Assembly (NCBI RefSeq): GCF_021742065.1
Contig: NZ_JAKKIE010000006.1
Location: 50,353 to 114,352, forward strand
DNA length: 64,000 nt
Source: Rhizorhapis sp. SPR117
GTDB taxonomy: Bacteria > Pseudomonadota > Alphaproteobacteria > Sphingomonadales > Sphingomonadaceae
Direction of reading: 5' to 3'
The notes beneath the pieces are model-generated. The model was not told the origin of the DNA. It was given only the letters and a program-made list of their open reading frames with translations, and made no database searches. Below are positions 31,033 to 39,785 of this stretch, one piece after another (the stretch's first letter is position 1; the number at the start of each line of letters is the position of its first letter). Both the position numbers and the translations under genes were made by a program.

Positions 31033-31746
31033 TTACAACATGTAAGGCCCGGCTGCCGATGCCGCGAACATCAAACTGGCGAGCATGATTCCACCGGCCA
31101 GCAAACGACTGCCATGCAGGCGGGTCCAGAGCAGAAATCCGGTCAGGCTCATGGCGACCAACGCGCCCGCGATGGTGTCGATAAACAGAACCCAGGCAAG
31201 CCCCAGGCCGCTACCCTTGTGCAGATTCTTGATGACGCCAAAGATATTGTTCGCTTCCTGCCGGACGGAAACGCTGCGGGACCCCGGTACATATTCGACG
31301 GTCAGCCTGCCATTGGGTTGATTGAAGCGCTGCACCCATTTTTCCGCTTCCTCACGCTGCACCCCCATGAAGCGTTTGCGCTCTCCCTTGCCGTCACCCT
31401 TTCCTTGTGCGTCGCCACCGGGGCGTTCGGCACGCGGTTTGGTCCTGACGCCAAGCTCCTTAGCCGCCCATCCCGTCAGCGCCTTTTCATCGGGCACGCG
31501 GGCGGGATCGATGGCAATATCCATGGCGCTGACTTCAACGGCCTCGCCCGTGTCGATTTTCCAGATGCTGCGATGATTGAGCAGTGCGCCGCTTAATCCC
31601 AACAGGAAGAACAGGATCGCACCCCAAAATCCGGTCCAGGCATGCACCTTTTTCAGCCAGCGAACCACACTGGCGCGTTGCCAGCGGGCCGGGACAAACA
31701 GCAGGCCGGATTGGTTCAGACGGAAACGTGTCAAAGGTCGGCCCAT
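31033..31746 (-). CDS. PepSY-associated transmembrane protein
   Basis: 237 residues. A first membrane helix follows KKVHAWTGFWGAILFFLLGLSGALLNH, then a periplasmic part with a PepSY-like segment and a charged Lys/Gly stretch, and after IKNLHKGSGLGLAWVLFIDTIAGALVAMSLTGFLLW two more helices to the C-terminus. Histidines in the helices (VHAW, NLHKG) are typical of PepSY-TM proteins linked to iron-siderophore reduction. The start overlaps the end of the PiuC-like gene by 16 bp. As third gene of the Fur-type operon, a role in iron release is likely (inference). Confidence 0.78.
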   Translation of the reverse strand: MGRPLTRFRLNQSGLLFVPARWQRASVVRWLKKVHAWTGFWGAILFFLLGLSGALLNHRSIWKIDTGEAVEVSAMDIAIDPARVPDEKALTGWAAKELGVRTKPRAERPGGDAQGKGDGKGERKRFMGVQREEAEKWVQRFNQPNGRLTVEYVPGSRSVSVRQEANNIFGVIKNLHKGSGLGLAWVLFIDTIAGALVAMSLTGFLLWTRLHGSRLLAGGIMLASLMFAASAAGPYML

Positions 31747-32414
31747 TTGCGCAAAAGATTGTGATAGGTGGCGGTCAGGCCCAAAACGGCAGGATGGCTG
31801 TCGCCCAGTTCGCCACGGGTCAAGGTGATCGATCGATCGAAGCGATAGAGCAATTCGCGGTTGCCATCATCGCGGACCATCGATTGTGCCCAGAAAAAGG
31901 CCGCCCATCGGCTGCCGCGCGTCACGGGTTCTACACGATGCAGGCTGTCCGCCGGATAGAGGACGGCATCGCCCGCATCGCACTTGACCCGCTGTTCGCC
32001 ATAGCTGTCCTCGATCACCAGCTCGCCCCCGTCATAATCGGCGGGGTCACTCAGGAACAGGGTGCATGATACGTCCGTCCGCATCCGCTGGCGCGCGGAT
32101 GAAATGTAGCGGATGGCGTTGTCGACGTGCGCGGTAAAGCCCATGCCTTCGTCATAGCGGTTGAACAGCGGCGGAAAGACGCGAAGCGGCAGGGCGGCGG
32201 CATTGAATGTGCCATTGCCGCCCAGCGCCCGCAATATGATCTCGCCCAGCGCCTGCGCCTCGGGGGCATCTTCCGGCACCTGCAGATTGTTCTTCGCAAC
32301 CGCTGACTGCACCCCGGCCGTTACCCGGCCGTCAACCCATGGCGTTTGGGTCAACACCGTGCGGCAATGCGCCACTTCCTCTGGAGATAACAGGGCTGGG
32401 ATGCGGATCAGCAT
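31731..32414 (-). CDS. piuC: PKHD-type Fe(II)/2-oxoglutarate hydroxylase (PiuC/YbiX family)
   Basis: 227 residues, the usual length for this family. Iron ligands His96 and Asp98 in FTAHVDNA and His159 in DSLHRVEP; Arg169 is a likely 2-oxoglutarate ligand. These numbers coincide with those of the YbiX/PiuC family. The N-terminus MLIRIPALLSPEEVAHCR is characteristic. It lies 36 bp downstream of the TonB siderophore receptor and is probably translated from the same Fur-controlled mRNA; in other bacteria piuC is next to piuA-type receptors. The substrate is unknown. Confidence 0.9.
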   Translation of the reverse strand: MLIRIPALLSPEEVAHCRTVLTQTPWVDGRVTAGVQSAVAKNNLQVPEDAPEAQALGEIILRALGGNGTFNAAALPLRVFPPLFNRYDEGMGFTAHVDNAIRYISSARQRMRTDVSCTLFLSDPADYDGGELVIEDSYGEQRVKCDAGDAVLYPADSLHRVEPVTRGSRWAAFFWAQSMVRDDGNRELLYRFDRSITLTRGELGDSHPAVLGLTATYHNLLRKWADL

Positions 32415-32450
32415 GGATATGTCCTTCGCGGCTTCTGTACGCTGCGGCGA

Positions 32451-34721
32451 TCAGAAGGCAACGCCGAATGTCGCCACAAAGGCGCGGCCACCCGCCGGAA
32501 CGACACGGCCGCCATTGACCTGCGCGTAATAGAGTTCGTCGGTCAGGTTATAGCCGTTCACCGCAATCCGGTAATTGCCGAAGCTGTACCCGATCAGCGC
32601 ATCGAACGTCGTATAGGACGGGACGACCTGCGAATTATCCACATTCGCATAGACCCTGGACTGATAGTTGAGGCCGCCGCCGACCTCCAGCCCCTTGAGC
32701 GGTCCTTCGACCGGCTTGTAGTTCGCCCACGCCGACAGCGCATGTTCGGGGACGTATCGCACCTGATTGCCGACCACTTCCGGATCAAGTTCGCCTGCCG
32801 CGCTCGACCGGATCTCCGCATCGACATAAGCATAATTGACATTCAGCATGATGTCGGGCGTTACCATCCCGCTGGCGCTCAGTTCAAAGCCACGCAGGCG
32901 CTGCTTTGGTTCGGACGAAGCGATCAGGCTGTTAGTCACCGGATCGATCTCGACCGAATTCTTGCGATTGATCTGATAGACTGCCGTCTGGATCAGCAGG
33001 CGCTTGTGGAACAGATTGAGCTTGCCGCCCAGATCAAAGGTCTCGGTCCGTTCGGGATCAAGGTTGGCGCGGCTGATCGAACCGCCGTCAGCAGGTACTT
33101 GCAACGTATCGCCATTGGCGACCGAATTGCCCGGCGGGTTCGATGCGCGGCTATAGGTGGCGTAGAACGTCATTTGTTTTGATGGTTCCCAAATCGCTGA
33201 CACCTTGGGACTCCACAAGTCATGGGTCGCGCTGCCCTCTTCGAAACAGGTCGTATAGGTGCCCGTCACGCCATTGCAGCTTGTGATCGCACCGCCGGTA
33301 TTACTGGAAAATTCGATCTGCTCCTGCGTCGCTTTGTAATGTTGAAAGCGCAGTCCGGCATTGATGGAGAATTTGGGCGTCAGCCATAGTCGGTCATCGA
33401 TAAAGAGGGAAATGTCCGTCGCACGGCTGTCGCGTTGGCTGTAGATGGCGGTCGAATAATTGGGCAAGGGCGAACGGACGGGATTGAACAGGTCCTGTTC
33501 ATAGGGATCGGGACGCACCTGATCCGATCGGTCATTGGTCTGGTAGGACATGTCCCAACCGATGACCAATTCATTGCGCATCGCGCCCAGCGGCTTGGCC
33601 ACGGTCAGAGCCGTGACGTTCTGAATGCCCTTGGTCGTTTGGAAATAGGCGCCGCGCGGCGTGGTGCGAGCGACAGGAACGGTGGCGGGATCGCCGTCGA
33701 GCAGGAAATCGCCGCAGTTCTCGTTGGTCCGGCAACCCGGCACCGTCTGCCGGAAACTGCGCTTGTAGACACCCAGCTTGGTGTCGCTGGTGACGGTCAG
33801 CCAGTCACCGGCGCGATGGCTGAACTTGCCGGTCACCGTGTTCACGACGACATCGTCCCTGTCCGCGCCGAAGCCGTAGAAGTTGCTGCGGGGAACACCG
33901 AATTCCGTCACCGGACGTTCCATGTCGTCAGGGTCGGTGGTCTGGGCAAATGGCACGCCGTAATCGACCAGCTTATTCTCTTCCTGATGGAAGTAGATCA
34001 GCGTGAAGCTGGTGTCCGTGCCAAGGCCGAAGCCGATGGCAGGCGCAAAGCCCCAGCGGCGGGCATAAATCTCATCACGGTCAACGGCGTCATTATCATG
34101 CGCCATGAAATTGAGCCGAAGGCCGATCGTATCGGTCAGCGCCTTGTTGGCGTCCACCGTAATGCGGCCATAGTCGCCAGTACCATAGCCGCCCGTAGCG
34201 CTGAAGAAATCCGTCGTATGCGGCTGCTTGGACGTTGTGTTGATCGCGCCGCCCGTCACGCCCCGGCCCAGCGCGGTGGAGGACGAACCCTTCAGCACCT
34301 CTACCGATTCATAGTTGAAGGCGTCGCGGGTAAAGACACCGAAATCGCGCAGGCCGTCCGTGAAGATGTCGTTCTTGGCCGATTGGCCGCGAATGGTGAA
34401 CTGGTCGCCGTTGAGCGCGCCGCCCTCGCCGACCTGTGTGGTGACGCCCGCCACATTGCGCAGCGCCTGTTCAAGCGAGGTGATCTGGCGGTCGCGCAGT
34501 GTTTCGGATGTAATGCTGTTGACCATTTGCGGCACGTCGATGATCGGACCGCGCACGGTGGGAAGGTCGATTTCCTGCCTCTCGCCGTCGACGTGAATAC
34601 CGTCCTGGCGCGCGGCCTCCATATCCGCATCGGCGGCGAAGGCCGGACCGGCCATGATCATGGCGGCGGCAATGGAGCATGGAGCGATGAGCAGAGGACG
34701 AGCGGCGGGATTGATAGACAT
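32451..34721 (-). CDS. TonB-dependent siderophore receptor (Fiu/catecholate type)
   Basis: 756 residues. Signal peptide with cleavage near AFAADAD (about residue 30), then a plug domain (LPTVRGPIIDVPQMVNSIT, then a TIRGQSAKNDIFTDGLRDFGVF stretch, and a VEVLKGSSSTALGRGVTGGAIN stretch) and a beta-barrel ending in Phe (FVATFGVAF). It transports ferric siderophores across the outer membrane using TonB energy. Position upstream of piuC and a Fur-like site before it support iron uptake, most like Fiu/PiuA catecholate receptors. Substrate not proven. Confidence 0.88.
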   Translation of the reverse strand: MSINPAARPLLIAPCSIAAAMIMAGPAFAADADMEAARQDGIHVDGERQEIDLPTVRGPIIDVPQMVNSITSETLRDRQITSLEQALRNVAGVTTQVGEGGALNGDQFTIRGQSAKNDIFTDGLRDFGVFTRDAFNYESVEVLKGSSSTALGRGVTGGAINTTSKQPHTTDFFSATGGYGTGDYGRITVDANKALTDTIGLRLNFMAHDNDAVDRDEIYARRWGFAPAIGFGLGTDTSFTLIYFHQEENKLVDYGVPFAQTTDPDDMERPVTEFGVPRSNFYGFGADRDDVVVNTVTGKFSHRAGDWLTVTSDTKLGVYKRSFRQTVPGCRTNENCGDFLLDGDPATVPVARTTPRGAYFQTTKGIQNVTALTVAKPLGAMRNELVIGWDMSYQTNDRSDQVRPDPYEQDLFNPVRSPLPNYSTAIYSQRDSRATDISLFIDDRLWLTPKFSINAGLRFQHYKATQEQIEFSSNTGGAITSCNGVTGTYTTCFEEGSATHDLWSPKVSAIWEPSKQMTFYATYSRASNPPGNSVANGDTLQVPADGGSISRANLDPERTETFDLGGKLNLFHKRLLIQTAVYQINRKNSVEIDPVTNSLIASSEPKQRLRGFELSASGMVTPDIMLNVNYAYVDAEIRSSAAGELDPEVVGNQVRYVPEHALSAWANYKPVEGPLKGLEVGGGLNYQSRVYANVDNSQVVPSYTTFDALIGYSFGNYRIAVNGYNLTDELYYAQVNGGRVVPAGGRAFVATFGVAF

Positions 34722-34760
34722 CTGAATAGGGACCCCCTTGGTTGAGGAGGCGACAGCTAT

Positions 34761-34806
34761 TGCGAATCATTCTTACTGTCAACACTATTGAGAATGAATA
34801 TCATTA
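34761..34806 (-). promoter_or_regulatory. Fur-box-like region and promoter of the siderophore receptor operon
   Basis: Two Fur-like arrays: on the minus strand AATGATATTCATTCTCAAT (34805-34787) and AAGAATGATTCGCA (34775-34762), with a TTGACA -35 candidate between (34782-34777). They resemble the GATAATGATAATCATTATC consensus. The array overlaps the last 20 bp of the ribbon-helix-helix gene. Matches by eye only. Confidence 0.6.
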
Positions 34807-35036
34807 AATATATGCTCGTTAAACAGCCACAGCCGTATGGCGCTTGCCAGATTCGGTGGATCGTCGACGGATATGCGCGCAAGATCGATTTGCGCGATCA
34901 ACGCATTCAGCGGCAATGCGCGCCGCGCCGCCTCTTTCCGCAAAGCATCCCAGAACAAAGGCTCAAGGCTGATCGATGTCTGATGGCCCGCAATCGTCAC
35001 GCTACGTTTGACAGGGCCAGACAGATAATGGGTCAT
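34785..35036 (-). CDS. ribbon-helix-helix domain protein
   Basis: 83 residues from the ATG at 35036. The RHH pattern is seen in KRSVTIAGHQTSISLEPLFWDALRKEAARRALPLNALIAQID: a beta strand, then a helix with bulky residues, then the second helix. Such proteins bind DNA as dimers. In sphingomonads this type sits beside phaB; here it begins 14 bp after the phaB stop on the same strand. Its 3' end overlaps the iron-operon promoter. Its target is unknown; PHB-related regulation is a guess. Confidence 0.7.
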   Translation of the reverse strand: MTHYLSGPVKRSVTIAGHQTSISLEPLFWDALRKEAARRALPLNALIAQIDLARISVDDPPNLASAIRLWLFNEHIFNDIHSQ

Positions 35037-35049
35037 GAGGCCCCCAGCC

Positions 35050-35772
35050 TCAATACATATGCTGACCGCCATTGATCGACAGGGTCGAACCCGTGACAAA
35101 GGCACCCTCATCCGCACAGAGGAAAGCCACGCCCCGGGCGATTTCCTCGGCATGGCCAAGGCGGCCGACCGGGATTTTGGCGACGATCTTTTCCAATACT
35201 GCTTCGGGCACTGCGGCGACCATGTCCGTGTCGATATAGCCGGGCGCAATGGCATTCACCGTCACGCCATATTTGGCGCCTTCCTGGGCCATGGCCTTGG
35301 TAAAGCCGTGGATGCCGGACTTGGCCGCGGCATAATTGACCTGGCCATATTGGCCTGCCTGGCCGTTGATCGAACCTATGTTGACGATCCGGCCCCAACC
35401 GCGTTCCCGCATGCCGGGAAAGCATGCCTTGGCCATATTGAAACAGCCGCCCAGATTGACGCGGATGACCTCATTCCAGTCATCGAAGCTCATGCGTTGC
35501 AACACGCCGTCGCGGGTGATGCCGGCATTATTCACTACAACGTCAACGGGGCCAAGTTCGTTGCTGACCTGTGCGCAGCCATCCTGACAAGCGTCATAAT
35601 CGCCGACGTCCCATCTGTAACTGGCTATGCCGGTGCGGTCGGTAAAGGCTTTGGCCTTTTCCGCATTGCCGGCATAATTGGCCGCCACCGTCATGCCCAT
35701 ATCCTTGAGGGCGAGGCTGATCGCTTCGCCGATGCCCCGCGTGCCGCCGGTTACTATTGCTACTCTGGACAT
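35050..35772 (-). CDS. phaB: acetoacetyl-CoA reductase (SDR family)
   Basis: 240 residues. The SDR cofactor motif is TGGTRGIG (residues 8-15), NNAG follows at 81-84, and the catalytic set is Ser134, Tyr147 and Lys151 in IGSINGQAG and YAAAKSG. An N-terminal NYAGNAEKAKAF favours NADPH and the PhaB subgroup. It reduces acetoacetyl-CoA to (R)-3-hydroxybutyryl-CoA for polyhydroxybutyrate; phaA and phaC are not in the window. Closely spaced with the RHH gene downstream and hemH upstream on the same strand. Confidence 0.9.
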   Translation of the reverse strand: MSRVAIVTGGTRGIGEAISLALKDMGMTVAANYAGNAEKAKAFTDRTGIASYRWDVGDYDACQDGCAQVSNELGPVDVVVNNAGITRDGVLQRMSFDDWNEVIRVNLGGCFNMAKACFPGMRERGWGRIVNIGSINGQAGQYGQVNYAAAKSGIHGFTKAMAQEGAKYGVTVNAIAPGYIDTDMVAAVPEAVLEKIVAKIPVGRLGHAEEIARGVAFLCADEGAFVTGSTLSINGGQHMY

Positions 35773-35809
35773 CCTAACCTCTCCTTCGCCTGTGATATAT
35801 GACCCACCA

Positions 35810-36820
35810 CTACGGGCGCTGCCACCAGCCCGATAGTTCGCGACCCAGAATCTTGTCGTACATCAGGATAGCCTCGTCCTCGGCGTTTAAACAGGGAAGA
35901 AACGCGAATTTTTCGCCGCCATGGCGTAAAAAACTGTCTCTTCCCCGAAGCGCGATTTCCTCCAGCGTCTCGATGCAGTCCGCGCTAAAGCCCGGCGTTG
36001 TTACCGCAATATGACGAATGCCTTCTTCGGCCAATCGGGCCAATGTCTTATCAGTCGCCGGCTCCAGCCATTTTGCCCTGCCAAAGCGTGACTGGAAAGC
36101 AGTGACAATATCCCGGCCCAACGCTTCGCCCAGCAGGCGGGCCGTCTTCTGGCAATGGCAATGATAGGGATCGCCCAGTGCCAATGTACGCTGAGGCATC
36201 CCATGAAAGCTTGCGACCAGCACATCAGGCACGAAATCCAGCGCCGATAATTGTCGTTCGATCTGCGACTTGAGCGCATCGATATAAGCCGGATCATCAT
36301 GATAGGGCGCCAGCGTCCGGATCGCGGGCTGCCTGCGCAGGGTGCCGAGTACGCGAAAAACTTCGTCCTGAACGCTTGCCGTGGTGGCCGCGCAATATTG
36401 GGGATAGAGCGGCGCGACGAGCAGGCGCTCGCAACCCGCATCCGTCATGGCGAGAAGGCGGCTCTCAATCGACGGATTGCCATAACGCATGGCCCAGTCG
36501 ATCATCAGATCATCGCCCATATGCGCCTGAAGCGCCTGTGCCTGCGCTTTGGTAATGCTGGCCAGCGGCGATCCATCGGGCGTCCAGATCTGGCGATAGG
36601 CATGGGCGGATTTTTTCGGGCGCACATTCAGGATGATGCCGCGCAGAATCGGCTGCCAGATGACCGGCGGGATTTCGATAACGCGCGGATCGGACAGAAA
36701 TTGCTTCAGATAACGTTTGACCGCTTTGGGCTCGGGCGCGTCCGGCGTGCCCAGATTGACCAGCAAAATGCCGGTACGTGGCGCGGATATGGGCGGATGT
36801 TCGTCTGGCAGGCTTGTCAT
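35810..36820 (-). CDS. hemH: ferrochelatase
   Basis: 336 residues from the ATG at 36820; extensions upstream run into the oxidoreductase gene. Recognised blocks: TGILLVNLGTPDAPEPKAVKRYL near the start, the catalytic His in SFHGMPQRTL, then DPYHCHCQKTARLLGEAL and TTPGFSADCIETLEEI. It inserts ferrous iron into protoporphyrin IX, the last step of haem synthesis. The start is only one base after the stop of the molybdopterin oxidoreductase gene, so these two are coupled. Confidence 0.94.
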   Translation of the reverse strand: MTSLPDEHPPISAPRTGILLVNLGTPDAPEPKAVKRYLKQFLSDPRVIEIPPVIWQPILRGIILNVRPKKSAHAYRQIWTPDGSPLASITKAQAQALQAHMGDDLMIDWAMRYGNPSIESRLLAMTDAGCERLLVAPLYPQYCAATTASVQDEVFRVLGTLRRQPAIRTLAPYHDDPAYIDALKSQIERQLSALDFVPDVLVASFHGMPQRTLALGDPYHCHCQKTARLLGEALGRDIVTAFQSRFGRAKWLEPATDKTLARLAEEGIRHIAVTTPGFSADCIETLEEIALRGRDSFLRHGGEKFAFLPCLNAEDEAILMYDKILGRELSGWWQRP

Positions 36821-36821
36821 T

Positions 36822-39095
36822 TCATCGTGCCGCCAGCAATGGCAGGGTACGAAAGCGCTCGCCCGTGGCGGTAAACAGCGCATTGGCGATGGCCGGAGCG
36901 ACTGCCGGCACCCCGATTTCGCCGATACCGCCCGGTTCTTCATTGCTGCGGATGAATTCCACCACCACCTCTCCTATGTCGGCAAGGCGAGGCAGGCCCA
37001 ATTCGCCCAGCCGCATGGTTGTGGGCATGGCGCGTTCATAGGCGGTCGATCCGCCCAATGCAGATGTCAGGCCAAAGATCAGGCCGCCTTCTATCTGTTG
37101 CCGGGCGATGTCGGGATTGACCTGCGCTCCACAATCCACCGCCGCGACGATGCGCCCGACATGCACGCGGTTCTGCTTGATCTCCGCTGCGACCAGAACC
37201 GCAATATGGCTGCCCGCCATGCTGTGACAGGCGATGCCCTGACCGCTGCCCGCGATGCCGCCTTCCCAACCGCCCAACGCCGCTGCGGTGGACAGGCAAT
37301 GGGCAAGGCGCGGCGCGTTGCCCAGCATCTGCATACGAAATGACATTGGCTCTATGCCTGCAACCTGCGCCAGTTCATCGATGAAGCATTCGTTGAAAAA
37401 GGCATTATAATGATCGGCATTGCCGCGCCAGCGACCGGCAGGGATGCCGACAGCCGCAGGATAATGATCAATGGCGAAGGCCTTCATCGCATAGGGCGGC
37501 AGCGCCCCCGAAATCGCTGCACGCTCAGTCGTTTGCGCGGCCTTGTCCATCGCTTCATGCGGCAGGGCGCCATCGGTCATCCGCGCCCAGAGCTCCGTCA
37601 TGGTGGCGGGTGCGGCGATCTTGGCCAGCCATCCCTCGATATAGCCGCCACGCGCAAGCTTTGCCGCCATGCGCGCATGGGCGGGGGCGCGGGGACGGTC
37701 GTGCATGATGTCTTCTGCGCGCGACCACAAAAGCTGCACTGGCCGCCCCATCTCCTGCGCGATGATCGCGGCCTGCACGGCGGCCTCGGCCTCCATCTTG
37801 CGCCCGAACGATCCGCCTGCGAGCAGCGGATAGAGAATGACGTCGGATTGCGCGAGGCCCAGCGCATCGGCGACGGCGGCACGGGCAAAGGCGGGGGCCT
37901 GCGTCGGCATCCAGATTTCCGCCTGCCCGTCATGCACATGCGCGGTTGCCGCCATCGGCTCCATGGCAAGGTGGAGCGCAGGCGCTACCTGATATTCGCT
38001 GGCAACGATTTGCGCCCCGCCGAACACCGCGTCCAGATCGCCCTGATGGACAAAACGTTCGCCATCGTCACTGTCAAACGCTCTCTCCAATGCGGCATCG
38101 ATCGCTTCATTGTCGATCAATCTGCCATCGACCGTAAATACCGGGTCGAGCAGATTGAGCGCCTTGTTCGCCGCCCACCAATTACTGCCGACCACCGCGA
38201 CCCAGCGATCTTGTTTGATGATCTTCAAAAAGCCCGTGACCTTTTTCGCCTCGGCCTCGCTGAAGGACTTGACCCTTGCATTGCCGATCGGTCCCTGTCG
38301 GATGGAGGCGAAGACCATGTCCGGTAAACGAATGTCGGCGGCATAATTGGCCGATCCGTCGATCTTTGCCGGCAGGTCGAGGCGCGGCAGGTCCTGACCG
38401 ACCAGGCCCTCGTCATCTTTGCCATCGCTGCTGGGCCGCATCGGCAATATGGCGGGCAGGTCATAATCCATCGCCTCTGCGGCCAATTCGCCAAAGCGCA
38501 GCTTTTGATCGCCCAGCACGACAAAGCCGTCCTTCGTTTCGCACGCTTCCCAGTCCACGTCCCAGCGCGCCGCCGCCGCCTTGCACAGTAAAATGCGCGC
38601 CGCCGCGCCTGCATCCCGATATTGGGGCGCGAACATCCGCACTGAGCTCGACCCGCCGGTCAACATCATCGCGGATCGGATGGCATATTCGCGCGTAGCC
38701 CAGGCGCCGGCCTTGCCAACCAGGCTCGGCATGTCGTTGCCCAGCCATTGCCCGGCAATCAATGTATTGGCATAAAGCGAGCTGATCGGCGCAGGCTGCA
38801 CCGCAATGGTGCGCCAGTCCGCGCCCAGCTCATCGGCCAATATCTGGGGCAATACCGTATAGACGCCTTGCCCAAGCTCGGCCTGCGGCACGATCACGAT
38901 AATCTGCCCGTCTTCCGCGATTTTCAGGAAGGCGTTGACGACATGCTCGCCCTTCGCCGCATTCAGGTTGGGCGTATAACTGCGCGGCCACACCGCCCAC
39001 GCCAGCAACAACCCCACGCCCGCTCCGCCACCGATCAGCAGGTGCCGACGGCTGATCCCGCTCTTTTCCTCTATACTGCCCCGCAATCGCGTCAT
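36822..39095 (-). CDS. xanthine dehydrogenase family molybdopterin-binding subunit (IorB-like)
   Basis: 757 residues from the ATG at 39095. The N-terminus has a twin-arginine signal: SGISRRHLLIGGGAGVGLLL, so it is likely exported folded. The body matches the aldehyde-oxidase/isoquinoline 1-oxidoreductase beta family: AELGQGVYTVLPQILADELGADW, the PRLDLPAKIDGSANYAADI linker, GGSFGRKMEAEAA (Mo-cofactor loop) and EEPGGIGEIGVPAVAPAIANAL with the C-terminal catalytic Glu. Such subunits work with a small [2Fe-2S] subunit (IorA), but none is adjacent: hemH follows and a CoA-binding gene precedes. Substrate unknown. Confidence 0.82.
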   Translation of the reverse strand: MTRLRGSIEEKSGISRRHLLIGGGAGVGLLLAWAVWPRSYTPNLNAAKGEHVVNAFLKIAEDGQIIVIVPQAELGQGVYTVLPQILADELGADWRTIAVQPAPISSLYANTLIAGQWLGNDMPSLVGKAGAWATREYAIRSAMMLTGGSSSVRMFAPQYRDAGAAARILLCKAAAARWDVDWEACETKDGFVVLGDQKLRFGELAAEAMDYDLPAILPMRPSSDGKDDEGLVGQDLPRLDLPAKIDGSANYAADIRLPDMVFASIRQGPIGNARVKSFSEAEAKKVTGFLKIIKQDRWVAVVGSNWWAANKALNLLDPVFTVDGRLIDNEAIDAALERAFDSDDGERFVHQGDLDAVFGGAQIVASEYQVAPALHLAMEPMAATAHVHDGQAEIWMPTQAPAFARAAVADALGLAQSDVILYPLLAGGSFGRKMEAEAAVQAAIIAQEMGRPVQLLWSRAEDIMHDRPRAPAHARMAAKLARGGYIEGWLAKIAAPATMTELWARMTDGALPHEAMDKAAQTTERAAISGALPPYAMKAFAIDHYPAAVGIPAGRWRGNADHYNAFFNECFIDELAQVAGIEPMSFRMQMLGNAPRLAHCLSTAAALGGWEGGIAGSGQGIACHSMAGSHIAVLVAAEIKQNRVHVGRIVAAVDCGAQVNPDIARQQIEGGLIFGLTSALGGSTAYERAMPTTMRLGELGLPRLADIGEVVVEFIRSNEEPGGIGEIGVPAVAPAIANALFTATGERFRTLPLLAAR

Positions 39096-39141
39096 TCCAG
39101 TCTGATAGAGGGGGAATGGGCGTGGTGGAAGGGGGGATTGT

Positions 39142-39573
39142 TCAGGATTCGACCGGCGCGATGCCAAGGCGCGGAATTTCGATCTTGGGACAGCGGTCCA
39201 TGACCACTTTCAGACCCGCCGCTTCGGCCCGCGCGGCGGCGGCTTCGTTGATAACGCCCAATTGCATCCACACCGCCTTTGCGCCGATCGCAATGGCTGC
39301 ATCCACAGCCTCACCGGCCGCCTCGCTATTGCGGAATACATCCACCAGATCGACAGGAACACCAATCTGGTCCAGTCCGGCCCAGACGAATTCGCCATGA
39401 ATATGTTCGCCCGCAATCTGCGGATTAACAGGCATGACGCGATAGCCCTGCTGTTGCAGGAAGGCCATCACGCGGTAACTGGCGCGCTCTGGATTGTCCG
39501 ACGCCCCGATCATGGCGATCGTGCGGGTGTCGCGCAAAAGCTGGGCAATATCTTCATCGCGGGTCAATGGCAT
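39142..39573 (-). CDS. CoA-binding protein (YccU family)
   Basis: 143 residues, a single CoA-binding Rossmann domain as in the N-terminus of succinyl-CoA synthetase alpha. Motifs: TIAMIGASDNPERASYRV, a GYRVMPVNPQ stretch, VDLVDVFRNSEAAGEAVDAAI and KAVWMQLGVINEAAAA. Known family members bind CoA; their cellular role is unclear. GGAGAA lies before the ATG. It lies upstream of the oxidoreductase gene on the same strand. Confidence 0.85.
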   Translation of the reverse strand: MPLTRDEDIAQLLRDTRTIAMIGASDNPERASYRVMAFLQQQGYRVMPVNPQIAGEHIHGEFVWAGLDQIGVPVDLVDVFRNSEAAGEAVDAAIAIGAKAVWMQLGVINEAAAARAEAAGLKVVMDRCPKIEIPRLGIAPVES

Positions 39574-39661
39574 GGATATTCTCCTTCACCCATCATGTAG
39601 GGAGCGGGTTGGAGATTCCAAAGGTCGCCGGGATAAGCCGGAATAAGAAGTAGCCATCAAT

Positions 39662-39770
39662 CCCCCTCTCTCCTTCAGGGGAGAGGGCCGGGGAGAGGGG
39701 GCCGTGGGTCGCCCTTCCCCTCTCCCGGTTCGGCTTCGCCTCACCGCCCTCTCCCCTGAAGGAGAGATGG
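39662..39770. repeat. CCCTCTCC-type inverted repeat, copy 1
   Basis: Arms CCCTCTCTCCTTCAGGGGAG (from 39664) and the facing CTCCCCTGAAGGAGAG (about 39750-39766) enclose a CCCGGTTCGGCTTCGCCTCACC centre. A near copy lies at 61797-61903. It is an intergenic element between the CoA-binding gene and mrp, of the kind that spreads in many proteobacterial genomes. Confidence 0.75.
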
Positions 39771-39785
39771 CAGAGAAGACCCGCC

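Noticed and set aside
33435..34745. 436-codon frame antisense to the siderophore receptor
   Set aside because: A shadow frame of the same kind; the receptor on the other strand is unmistakable.
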